12,227 bases of DNA from assembly GCA_035288405.1 (NCBI GenBank), contig DATEAK010000113.1, forward strand, positions 1 to 12,227. The letters run 5' to 3'. Both the position numbers and the translations under genes were made by a program. Shown in pieces: positions 6,851-12,227 of this stretch (positions within the stretch are counted from its first letter, which is position 1; every line of letters begins with the position of its first letter). The notes under the pieces are model-generated. The model was not told the origin of the DNA, ran no database searches, and saw only the letters and a program-made list of their open reading frames with translations. Origin of the DNA: JACPSX01 sp035288405 [NCBI: bacterium]. GTDB lineage: Bacteria > JACPSX01.

Positions 6851-7852
6851 TCAAACCCTGTCCCATTTTCCCCGCCAGCGCAGGCGTTCATGATAGAACA
6901 GAGCGGCGGCTCCGAGAATGCTGGTGTTTTTGTCCAGGGAGGCGTACAGGATACGGGTCGCTTCAAAGGCTTCCCGGAAGGCGTAACGCCGGGCCCATTC
7001 ACGGATGGAATTGAGGTACTTGCCATTCCCGTTTAGGAGACTGCCTCCCAGAAGGATCATCTCCGGGTTGAGAAAATTAATGACGTTTCCAACGGCCGCC
7101 CCGAGATTTTGAACGAGTTCTCCAAGGAGTTCCTGGCACAGTGGATCATGTGCCTCAGCAGCGGCGAAGATCTGTTCGGCATCGATCCGGGTGGGGTCAT
7201 TCCCGCACAGGTTCAGAAGGAGCGGCGCTGCTTTTTCGCCGAGTCGTTCTTTGACCTGTGCAACTACGTCGGGCCCTGATACATAGGTTTTGAGGCAACC
7301 CCGGCTCCCGCAGAAACAGGGACGACCGTTGGGGTTGAGAGTCATGTGTCCCAGTTCACCCCCATACCAGTTGACACCCCGGTGGATTTCCCCGTTCAGC
7401 ACAATCCCTCCGCCGACCCCCGTCCCCAGGGAAATGAAAACCAGGTTGCGCACCCCCCGAGCCTGCCCGAAGTACAGCTCTCCCAGGGCCAGCGCGTTGA
7501 CATCGTTGTCGAGCACGGTGGTTGCCTCACAGTAGTTATTGAGGATCACTCCGAGAGGAAAGCAGGCTAACTCGGGGATGTTCTGGATATCGTAGCCGAT
7601 GGTACCGGTGTCCACGTTGACAGAGCCTGGAAGCCCCAAGCCGACTCCCAGGAGAGTGAAACCCCTCTCTCGCGCTTTCAGTGCCATCTCCCGGGCAATG
7701 TACATGATGTGGAGCAGGACGCAGTCGCTCCTGCCCAGATCATAGGTGGGCACCGAGCGTTGGAAGAGGATTTCCCCCCGTGTGCTGACGATTCCAGCCG
7801 AGATCGTCGTTCCTCCCACATCGAGACTGGCGATGACTTCTTGCCGGTTCAT
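6851..7852 (-). CDS. ROK-family sugar kinase
   Basis: The product is a 333-residue cytoplasmic kinase of the ROK family (glucokinase, N-acetylglucosamine or N-acetylmannosamine kinases). The ATP phosphate loop is DVGGTT at 11-16 and the catalytic base D117 lies in DNDVNALALGE. LGTGVGGG is at 142-149. The zinc site uses H169 (GELGH), C179, C181 and C186 (CFCGSRGC). After it the usual Glu of GCxE, which contacts the sugar in relatives, is K188, a notable change. No N-terminal helix-turn-helix is present, so it is a kinase, not a ROK repressor. The ATG at 7852 was chosen over a longer in-frame start at 7957, because the fold begins at once and the ATG overlaps the stop of the upstream deacetylase gene (ATGA, 4 bases), a mark of translational coupling. 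The neighbour suggests an amino sugar as substrate (inference). Confidence 0.92.
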   Translation of the reverse strand: MNRQEVIASLDVGGTTISAGIVSTRGEILFQRSVPTYDLGRSDCVLLHIMYIAREMALKARERGFTLLGVGLGLPGSVNVDTGTIGYDIQNIPELACFPLGVILNNYCEATTVLDNDVNALALGELYFGQARGVRNLVFISLGTGVGGGIVLNGEIHRGVNWYGGELGHMTLNPNGRPCFCGSRGCLKTYVSGPDVVAQVKERLGEKAAPLLLNLCGNDPTRIDAEQIFAAAEAHDPLCQELLGELVQNLGAAVGNVINFLNPEMILLGGSLLNGNGKYLNSIREWARRYAFREAFEATRILYASLDKNTSILGAAALFYHERLRWRGKWDRV

Positions 7853-8652
7853 ATTTCCATTCCACGCGAGGTTGCGGGAGGACTTTTCTCCAACGCCGCA
7901 AACGTAACGAGGATGATCCCCCGGGTGTTTAGGATCACCGGCAGGCCGGGAGAGCACAAGGCCGTCCGTTCACCCTCCCGCTGGATGTTGTAGCTGCTTG
8001 TGACGGACGAGTTCTCCCAGTAACCGGGATGACACATGAGTTCCGTAATTCCCTCCGGGAGGCTCTCCAGAGTAGCGCCAAGGTTTTTTTCACTCCAGTA
8101 AGGGGCTTCACCCACATCTCCCACGAAGTGGTCCGGGGTTGGAATCTCCAGGCTGCGGGCCTTCTCCCGGAGAGTGAGGTTTGCGCTGCGCAGAGGGGAC
8201 CCCCATTTACGGCAAGAGTCCAAGAAGATCCGGTCCAATGGTTCCAAATGGTGCACGTGATGGTGACTGTCCACGTGGGACGGAGAGCGGGAAAAGACCT
8301 GTTCAAAACGCTTTCTCTGGGCGGTCAGCTCCAGGGCGACTTCCTCCAGTCGAGCGCGAGCAGCGAGTCCTTTGGGATCCCGGATCAATTGCCCGTTTCC
8401 GTCCACCAGGGAAGGAACCTTGTCGGGAGATGATACTGGAGGGCCGAAAGTCAGGTTGACGTGGAGACCGACCCCCAGGGATGGGAATTGGGCGAGCAGG
8501 GGCGCGTTCTCTTCCAGACTCGGTAAATTGATCATCACCGTGGTGCTGGTCACGATCCCTTCCTTGTGCGCAGTGATGATCCCCCGGCTCACCGCAGGGG
8601 TCAGGTTGAAGTCATCGGCGTTGACAATCAGGAAGCGCCTGCCTGTCATCAT
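7849..8652 (-). CDS. ChbG/YdjC-family carbohydrate deacetylase
   Basis: The product has 267 residues, close to the 249 of E. coli ChbG, which removes one acetyl group from chitobiose or chitobiose phosphate. Family motifs are NADDF at 11-15 (D13, D14: base and metal ligand), GLHVNLT with H64, the metal-binding cluster HVDSHHHVH at 126-134, and CHPGY at 207-211. No signal peptide is visible, so it should act in the cytosol. The first of two adjacent ATGs (8652) is taken, with GGAG 7 bases upstream; the second, at 8649, would also work. It overlaps the ROK kinase gene by 4 bases and heads a three-gene operon with ThiDN. The likely job is to deacetylate an N-acetylated mono- or disaccharide that the ROK kinase then phosphorylates, or the reverse order. 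The exact sugar is unknown. Confidence 0.92.
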   Translation of the reverse strand: MMTGRRFLIVNADDFNLTPAVSRGIITAHKEGIVTSTTVMINLPSLEENAPLLAQFPSLGVGLHVNLTFGPPVSSPDKVPSLVDGNGQLIRDPKGLAARARLEEVALELTAQRKRFEQVFSRSPSHVDSHHHVHHLEPLDRIFLDSCRKWGSPLRSANLTLREKARSLEIPTPDHFVGDVGEAPYWSEKNLGATLESLPEGITELMCHPGYWENSSVTSSYNIQREGERTALCSPGLPVILNTRGIILVTFAALEKSPPATSRGMEI

Positions 8653-8733
8653 CTATCTACTCCACTCTGGGCTTGTCTTGTACGAGAGGCCCGTCATGGA
8701 CTCCGTGTTGATCCTGCTTCTTTCGTGCTGACC

Positions 8734-8762
8734 ATTGTACCCGGATTCGGCCCTTCTGACAC
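8734..8762 (-). promoter_or_regulatory. Candidate sigma70 promoter for the ChbG-ROK-ThiDN operon
   Basis: In the 132-base gap after maf, the minus strand has GTGTCA at 8762-8757 (4 of 6) and TACAAT at 8739-8734 (5 of 6) with 17 bases between them. The leader would be about 75 bases. No terminator for the upstream maf operon was found in this gap, so read-through is possible. Confidence 0.35.
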
Positions 8763-8784
8763 CACCAGGCAATTTCAAAGTCTC

Positions 8785-9411
8785 TCAGTGCCGTGGAGGC
8801 GTTGGCGATGGGGAACTCTCCGAAGACCATAGACGGATCTCCGCTTTTTCGAGGAGCATCCCCAGGGTAAACAGCGGCAGTCCCACTACGTTGTTGTAGC
8901 AACCGGAGATCTTCTCGACCAGCAAGGCCCCTTTGCCTTGAATCCCATAAGCCCCGGCTTTGTCCATGGGCTCTCCCGTAGCCACGTAATTGTCAATTTC
9001 TTCCCGGGAGAGTTTTTTGAATGTGACCTCGGTGACGACTGCCTCGTTCATGTAGATCCGGCGCGGAGGCCACAAGACCGTGATTCCCGTGATGACCTGG
9101 TGGGTCTGTCCACTGAGTTTGGAGAGTATTTTCCGAGCATGGTCGGGATCCCTGGGCTTACCGAGCAAATCCCCGTTCAAAACGACGACCGTGTCGGCTC
9201 CGATAACCACAGAGTCCGGATGACGCCAGGATACTTGGAATGCTTTCTCCTCGCTCAAGCGCAGGGCGTAGTCTTCAGGAGATTCCCCGGGGCGAGGAGT
9301 TTCGTCCACGGAAGGAGCATCGACTTGGAAGGTGAGCCCCAACTGTTCCAATAGTTGACAGCGGCGGGGAGAAGCGGAGGCCAAGATCATTGTGGTCTGC
9401 AGTGTATTCAT
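8785..9411 (-). CDS. maf: Maf-family nucleoside triphosphate pyrophosphatase (dTTP/UTP type)
   Basis: This 208-residue cytoplasmic house-cleaning enzyme hydrolyses dTTP, UTP and modified pyrimidine nucleotides to monophosphates. Motifs in order are LASASPRR at 10-17, SVDE at 34-37, EEKA at 54-57, GADTVV at 71-76 with the catalytic/metal Asp D73, LGKPRD at 83-88, TGEPMDKAGAYGIQGKGA at 145-162 and GCYNNVVGLP at 170-179. The Arg-Lys-Gln set of the YhdE-type subfamily (R16/R17, K56, Q158) is present. The last 15 residues, rich in Ser and Pro, look unstructured. The ATG at 9411 lies 5 bases after the DUF4321 stop, so translation is probably coupled; it lacks a strong Shine-Dalgarno. A second in-frame ATG at 9390 is possible. 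Confidence 0.94.
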   Translation of the reverse strand: MNTLQTTMILASASPRRCQLLEQLGLTFQVDAPSVDETPRPGESPEDYALRLSEEKAFQVSWRHPDSVVIGADTVVVLNGDLLGKPRDPDHARKILSKLSGQTHQVITGITVLWPPRRIYMNEAVVTEVTFKKLSREEIDNYVATGEPMDKAGAYGIQGKGALLVEKISGCYNNVVGLPLFTLGMLLEKAEIRLWSSESSPSPTPPRH

Positions 9412-9416
9412 GGGGA

Positions 9417-9686
9417 TCAGAATTTGCGCGACAGCAGGAGCCCCGAGAACATTCCCAGCGCCATCAGAAGGTTGAGTCGCATGGAAAAGCCCAGCGTCAG
9501 ACTCATGAATTCCAAATCAATCCGGACTGGGGGATCCAAGCCGATCTGGGGTCCGATCACCAAGAGTCTGTGCAGAACCTCCCAGGGAGCCAGAAGCTTG
9601 AGTACCTGGCTCAGTGCTGAACCGGTCAAGCCTCCCAGGACCAGGCAGAAGATGAGGAGCCAAAAATTTGCTTTGGTAGAGGCCAT
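9417..9686 (-). CDS. DUF4321-family small membrane protein
   Basis: The product has 89 residues with two hydrophobic segments, about 7-32 and 64-85. The middle carries GPQIGLDP (45-52) followed by IDLEFMSLTLGFSMRLNL, the pattern I associate with DUF4321, a family of short inner-membrane proteins of unknown function. The ATG at 9686 has GAGGGGA just upstream. It sits 42 bases after AMMECR1 and 5 bases before maf. A link between DUF4321 and maf genes recurs in other bacteria as far as I recall, which supports the call. No function can be given. Confidence 0.82.
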   Translation of the reverse strand: MASTKANFWLLIFCLVLGGLTGSALSQVLKLLAPWEVLHRLLVIGPQIGLDPPVRIDLEFMSLTLGFSMRLNLLMALGMFSGLLLSRKF

Positions 9687-9728
9687 GCTCCCCTCGGTTT
9701 GAATTTCATCTAGATGATTCGCACCTTT

Positions 9729-10253
9729 TTAGCGGGGACGTTGCTTGTACCGGACGACTTCAAACTTGCGGATCTCGATCGGCTCATCCGCCCCGATCCC
9801 GGCTTTCTTGCGGGCAATGTCGATTTGTTGCTCCACGGTATCCACCCCCTCCAGGTCGGGAAGCAGTAGCCCCCGGCGACTCTCATGCTTGACGATGATA
9901 CCATAACGCCGGGGGTCCAGTTCGCTCAGGCTTTTTATGGGTGCGGGAAGACCGAGCACGTCTACGCTGATCTCCAGATCGTCCAGTTCCTGGAGAGTTA
10001 CCGGCGGGAAGCGGGGATCTCGGGTCGCCGCGCTGATCGCATTATGAATGATTTCTTCTCCGATATTCTTCTGAGTCGGCAGATAGGTGCCGATGCAGCC
10101 GCGCAGCTCCCGTTTCTTTTTTAGGGACACGAAAGTCCCGGCACGAAGTTCCATTTCCTGCGAGGACGGCGAAGGGAGAGAAAAGATCTCCGATGTCTCC
10201 AGGTAGGTTCGGATCGCCTCTCTGGCCAGTTTGAGGTAGGGATGCTCTCTCAT
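9729..10253 (-). CDS. AMMECR1 domain protein
   Basis: The product has 174 residues, the usual length of a solo AMMECR1 domain. The hallmark LRGCIGT is at 50-56. Other conserved parts are RDPRFPPVTLQELDDLEISVDVL at 78-100 and GLLLPDLEGVDTVEQQID at 118-135. The family occurs in all domains of life and is often fused or linked to Memo and a radical SAM protein; here neither is seen. Its chemistry is not established. The ATG at 10253 was chosen over an upstream in-frame GTG or ATG region because GGGAGG lies about 4 bases before it and the family starts at this point. It follows the polyprenyl synthase by 28 bases. Confidence 0.92.
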   Translation of the reverse strand: MREHPYLKLAREAIRTYLETSEIFSLPSPSSQEMELRAGTFVSLKKKRELRGCIGTYLPTQKNIGEEIIHNAISAATRDPRFPPVTLQELDDLEISVDVLGLPAPIKSLSELDPRRYGIIVKHESRRGLLLPDLEGVDTVEQQIDIARKKAGIGADEPIEIRKFEVVRYKQRPR

Positions 10254-10281
10254 TAGACCTCCCGCAAGGAGAGGCCCCCCT

Positions 10282-11259
10282 CTATTGATCTCTCTCCACA
10301 ATGTAATCGGCCACCGTACGAAGAGCCTGGAGGTAGCAGGAGTCCTCGAAGATCGCGAGCTCCTGCTTGGCCTGAGCCACCAAGTCTCTGGCTCGGCTCA
10401 TGGTATAGTCGATTCCACCGTATTTCTCGATTAACCCCAGGATGCGCTTGAGATGTGGTTCCGAAATTACGTCGGCCGCGACGATGTCCCGAATTTCATC
10501 ACGCTCTCGCGCGGTGGCCTTTCCGTAAGTGTGAATCAGGGGAAGGGTCACATGCCCTTCTTGAAGATCTTTGCCCACCGGCTTTCCCAGGCGTTCCTCG
10601 CTGGCTATATAGTCCAGGGCGTCATCGACGAGTTGGAATGCAAGTCCCACATGAGTCCCGAAGTCGAGGAGAGCTTTTTCTCTTTCGGAACTCGCCTTGG
10701 CCAGAAGGGCGCCGAGACGGCAGCAGGTTGAAATGAGAGCTGCGGTCTTACGGAAGGCCACATCCAAGTATTCGTTTTCTGCAGTCTCCACGTCACAGGT
10801 CTTGACGAGCTCTAGAACCTCCCCTTCGGCCAGTTTCAAGGTGGTGTCCGACATGGCATCGAGGGTGCGCTGATCGCCGTCATTGGTCATGAGGGCAAAG
10901 GACTTCGAGAACAGGAAATCCCCCACCAGAACACTGGCCTCGTTGCCCCACTTGGAATTCGCCGAGGGGTTTCCCCGCCGTCTGTCGGCGCCGTCGACGA
11001 CATCGTCGTGCAGTAAGGTGGCGGTGTGGATGAACTCTACGATGCAGGAGTAGAGAATATGACGATTGCCCCCCTGGTAACCGCATAGCTTGGAACTAAT
11101 GAGCACCAGGACCGGGCGGATGCGCTTTCCCCCCCCTTGGGAAAGATAGCGGCCGATGATGGGGATCAGGCTCACATCCGAGGTAAAGTTCCCCTGAATC
11201 GCACGCTCTACGGCCTGAAGGTCATCTTCCAGGAGCTTTAGGATGTCAGGAAAGGTCAT
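10282..11259 (-). CDS. ispB: Long-chain all-trans polyprenyl diphosphate synthase (IspB-like)
   Basis: The product has 325 residues. It extends a short allylic diphosphate with isopentenyl diphosphate to make the quinone side chain; the enzyme is cytosolic or membrane-associated. Motifs are GGGKRIRP at 42-49, the first Asp-rich motif DDVVD at 85-89 followed by ADRRRGNPSAN and VGDFLF, and the second motif DDALD at 212-216 followed by GKPVGKDLQEG. The segment before the first motif (EFIHTATLLH) has small residues at the chain-length-controlling positions, as in octaprenyl synthase IspB, so a long product is expected; the exact length is not determined. The ATG at 11259 fits the family start, though the Shine-Dalgarno is weak. 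It heads the four-gene operon that continues with AMMECR1, DUF4321 and maf. The symbol is by similarity. Confidence 0.92.
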   Translation of the reverse strand: MTFPDILKLLEDDLQAVERAIQGNFTSDVSLIPIIGRYLSQGGGKRIRPVLVLISSKLCGYQGGNRHILYSCIVEFIHTATLLHDDVVDGADRRRGNPSANSKWGNEASVLVGDFLFSKSFALMTNDGDQRTLDAMSDTTLKLAEGEVLELVKTCDVETAENEYLDVAFRKTAALISTCCRLGALLAKASSEREKALLDFGTHVGLAFQLVDDALDYIASEERLGKPVGKDLQEGHVTLPLIHTYGKATARERDEIRDIVAADVISEPHLKRILGLIEKYGGIDYTMSRARDLVAQAKQELAIFEDSCYLQALRTVADYIVERDQ

Positions 11260-11315
11260 GAATTAGCCCGCCGGTGGCATCCCTGCACGGCTGGCAGAGA
11301 AACCGTAAGTGCAAG

Positions 11316-11345
11316 ATACTACGGGACAAATTCGCATATTGTCAA
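11316..11345 (-). promoter_or_regulatory. Candidate sigma70 promoter for the polyprenyl synthase operon
   Basis: On the minus strand, a perfect TTGACA (11345-11340) and TAGTAT (11321-11316, 4 of 6) are separated by 18 bases. Transcription would start near 11309, leaving a leader of about 50 bases. This is the best promoter match in the window. Confidence 0.55.
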
Positions 11346-11351
11346 GGTATT

Positions 11352-11367
11352 TTTCCCTGCCGGGAAA
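11352..11367. promoter_or_regulatory. Perfect palindrome TTTCCC-TGCC-GGGAAA upstream of the promoter
   Basis: An inverted repeat with 6-base arms and a 4-base centre lies 6 bases upstream of the -35 of the polyprenyl synthase promoter, a usual place for an activator or upstream operator. No run of T follows on either strand in terminator orientation. The binding protein is unknown. Confidence 0.3.
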
Positions 11368-11422
11368 CCCCTGCAGCCCTTGGTGTACGCCTTTACAAAC
11401 CCGCATCACTGCCAAAAAAGAA

Positions 11423-11456
11423 CTCCTTTCACCCCTTGGCGAGGAGGGGCAGGGTG
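11423..11456. repeat. Imperfect palindromic GC-rich intergenic element (REP-like?)
   Basis: CTCCT (11423-11427) with AGGAG (11442-11446), CCCCT (11432-11436) with AGGGG (11445-11449), and CACCC (11430-11434) with GGGTG (11452-11456) give overlapping alternative pairings. The make-up resembles the short CACCC.../...GGGTG palindromes scattered between genes in many bacteria. Only one copy is in the window, so repeat status is inferred. The rest of the 304-base gap 11260-11563 holds only the promoters and palindromes listed. Confidence 0.22.
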
Positions 11457-11473
11457 GTGTCCAGCAATTCACC

Positions 11474-11502
11474 TTGACCTGTCAGGTGGATTTTGCTAGA
11501 GA
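11474..11502 (+). promoter_or_regulatory. Candidate extended -10 promoter of the isochorismatase-family gene, with overlapping palindrome
   Basis: TTGACC (11474-11479, 5 of 6) and TAGAGA (11497-11502, 3 of 6) are 17 bases apart, and TGC just before the -10 gives the extended -10 TGn. A perfect ACCTG-T-CAGGT palindrome (11477-11487) overlaps the -35, as an operator would. The leader would be about 55 bases. Confidence 0.38.
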
Positions 11503-11550
11503 CTGTTTACCCAGCTTTGAGACGAATCCAAACACTTCCTTATCTTCCGG

Positions 11551-11557
11551 AAGGAGG
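11551..11557 (+). promoter_or_regulatory. Shine-Dalgarno site of the isochorismatase-family gene
   Basis: AAGGAGG lies 6 bases before the ATG at 11564. It decides for the 218-residue reading against an open frame that begins at 11309. Confidence 0.85.
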
Positions 11558-11563
11558 CAGCCC

Positions 11564-12220
11564 ATGACACCTACCCCTTCTCATCTGGATCCAAAGAATA
11601 CCTGGCTCCTCGTGATCGATGTCCAAAATGACTACTGTCATGATCGGGGAGCCTTTGGTCAAATGGAGATTCCCCTGCAGAGCATTCAGTCTATGGTCCC
11701 CGGTTTGGTTTCGTTCATAGAGGAAGCGAGGCAAGCGGGTGTTACGGTTCTCTTCATCCGCACCCAGCACAGCGACTGGACGAACTCACCCATCTGGCTG
11801 ACCCGGCGCTTGCGCCGGGGAACGGAAAAAATGGTCCCGGTTTGCGTGGAGGGGAGTTGGGGAACCGAGTTTTACCAAGTTCAGCCCACGCCGGCGGACC
11901 GCGTGGTCATTAAGCACCGCTACAGCGCTTTCATGGATACAGACCTGGATCTCATTCTGCGCAGCCATCGGGTTTCTCATCTCCTGTTCACAGGGGTGGC
12001 TACGAATGTCTGCGTGGAGTCCACTCTCAGGGATGCTTTCATGAAGGACTACTACACGATTCTGGTGGAAGACTGCTGCGCCGCTACCTCACCCGAGGAA
12101 CACCAGGGAACCCTGATAAACGTGACCAAGTATTTCGGCCAAGTGGCCCAGTCCCAAAATCTGCTGGCCTCTCTGCGGGGGGAGACCGTCGAAAGTTCAG
12201 CGGCTTCTTCCTTGGCATAA
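11564..12220 (+). CDS. Isochorismatase-fold cysteine amidohydrolase, RutB-like
   Basis: The product has 218 residues and is cytosolic. The catalytic triad of the family is complete: D19 (LLVIDVQNDY), K117 (VVIKHRYSAF) and C150 (GVATNVCVEST), with the V-A-T stretch at 145-147 where relatives have a cis-peptide bond. The RYSAF and ATNVCVESTLRDAF blocks are very close to those of E. coli RutB, which hydrolyses ureidoacrylate in pyrimidine breakdown. Biuret and other ureide or amide hydrolases of this fold share them. The upstream in-frame 85 residues (from 11309) are rejected: the sequence is low in family character and a strong Shine-Dalgarno lies at 11551-11557. It is transcribed away from the polyprenyl synthase operon, and no other rut or nitrogen gene is seen, so the substrate is uncertain. 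A nicotinamidase or true isochorismatase is less likely. Confidence 0.92.
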   Translation: MTPTPSHLDPKNTWLLVIDVQNDYCHDRGAFGQMEIPLQSIQSMVPGLVSFIEEARQAGVTVLFIRTQHSDWTNSPIWLTRRLRRGTEKMVPVCVEGSWGTEFYQVQPTPADRVVIKHRYSAFMDTDLDLILRSHRVSHLLFTGVATNVCVESTLRDAFMKDYYTILVEDCCAATSPEEHQGTLINVTKYFGQVAQSQNLLASLRGETVESSAASSLA

Positions 12221-12227
12221 GCGGGCA

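Noticed and set aside
11309-11563. N-terminal extension of 85 residues on the isochorismatase-family protein
   Set aside because: The AAGGAGG site at 11551-11557 and the family's usual start support the ATG at 11564. The extension crosses both divergent promoters.
1-12227. Defence system, toxin-antitoxin pair, prophage or mobile element
   Set aside because: No nuclease, methylase, integrase, transposase, reverse transcriptase or CRISPR repeat was found; all genes have metabolic or motor roles.

Overview
The window is about 12.2 kb of ordinary protein-coding bacterial DNA with moderately high G+C (estimated by eye). It holds eleven genes and two intergenic gaps longer than 300 bases. A type IV pilus/type II secretion-type extension ATPase, an IspB-like long-chain polyprenyl diphosphate synthase (quinone side chain) and clear Shine-Dalgarno sites point to a free-living bacterium, probably Gram-negative. 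The ThiD-ThiN fusion, the solo AMMECR1 protein and the DUF4321-Maf pair suggest a lineage outside the well-studied Gammaproteobacteria, such as a Desulfobacterota, NC10 or Tectomicrobia type. The lineage is a guess; the sequence does not settle it. There is no tRNA, rRNA, CRISPR array, transposase, integrase or phage gene.

Layout. (1) 1-2537: the 3' part of a thiamine-pyrophosphate enzyme (+) converges on a two-gene minus-strand operon. That operon is a VOC/glyoxalase-fold protein followed by a fusion of an FlK-type hot-dog thioesterase with a RidA/YjgF domain. (2) 2538-3166: a divergent gap with a candidate minus promoter, several nested inverted repeats (2610-2865) that could fold as a structured RNA, and a candidate plus promoter followed at once by a perfect palindrome. 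(3) 3167-5422: a PilB/GspE-type ATPase with an N-terminal MshEN-like domain (c-di-GMP-binding in relatives) and a C-terminal cyclic-nucleotide-binding domain. (4) 5437-8652 (minus): ChbG/YdjC deacetylase, ROK sugar kinase (4-base ATGA overlap), then the ThiD-ThiN bifunctional thiamine enzyme. (5) 8785-11259 (minus): polyprenyl synthase, AMMECR1, DUF4321 membrane protein and Maf, tightly spaced and led by a good sigma70-like promoter. (6) 11260-12220: a divergent gap with two palindromes, then a RutB-like isochorismatase-fold amidohydrolase (+).

How the genes work together. ChbG and ROK fit a short route that deacetylates and then phosphorylates an amino sugar. ThiDN carries out two steps of thiamine phosphate synthesis, and TPP is the cofactor of the first gene's product, although the two genes are not in one operon. 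The thioesterase-RidA/VOC pair looks like a metabolite-repair or acyl-CoA clean-up unit. No dramatic new system is evident. The points most worth following up are the ATPase that may sense two second messengers, the thioesterase-RidA fusion with both active sites intact, and the structured intergenic segment at 2610-2865.
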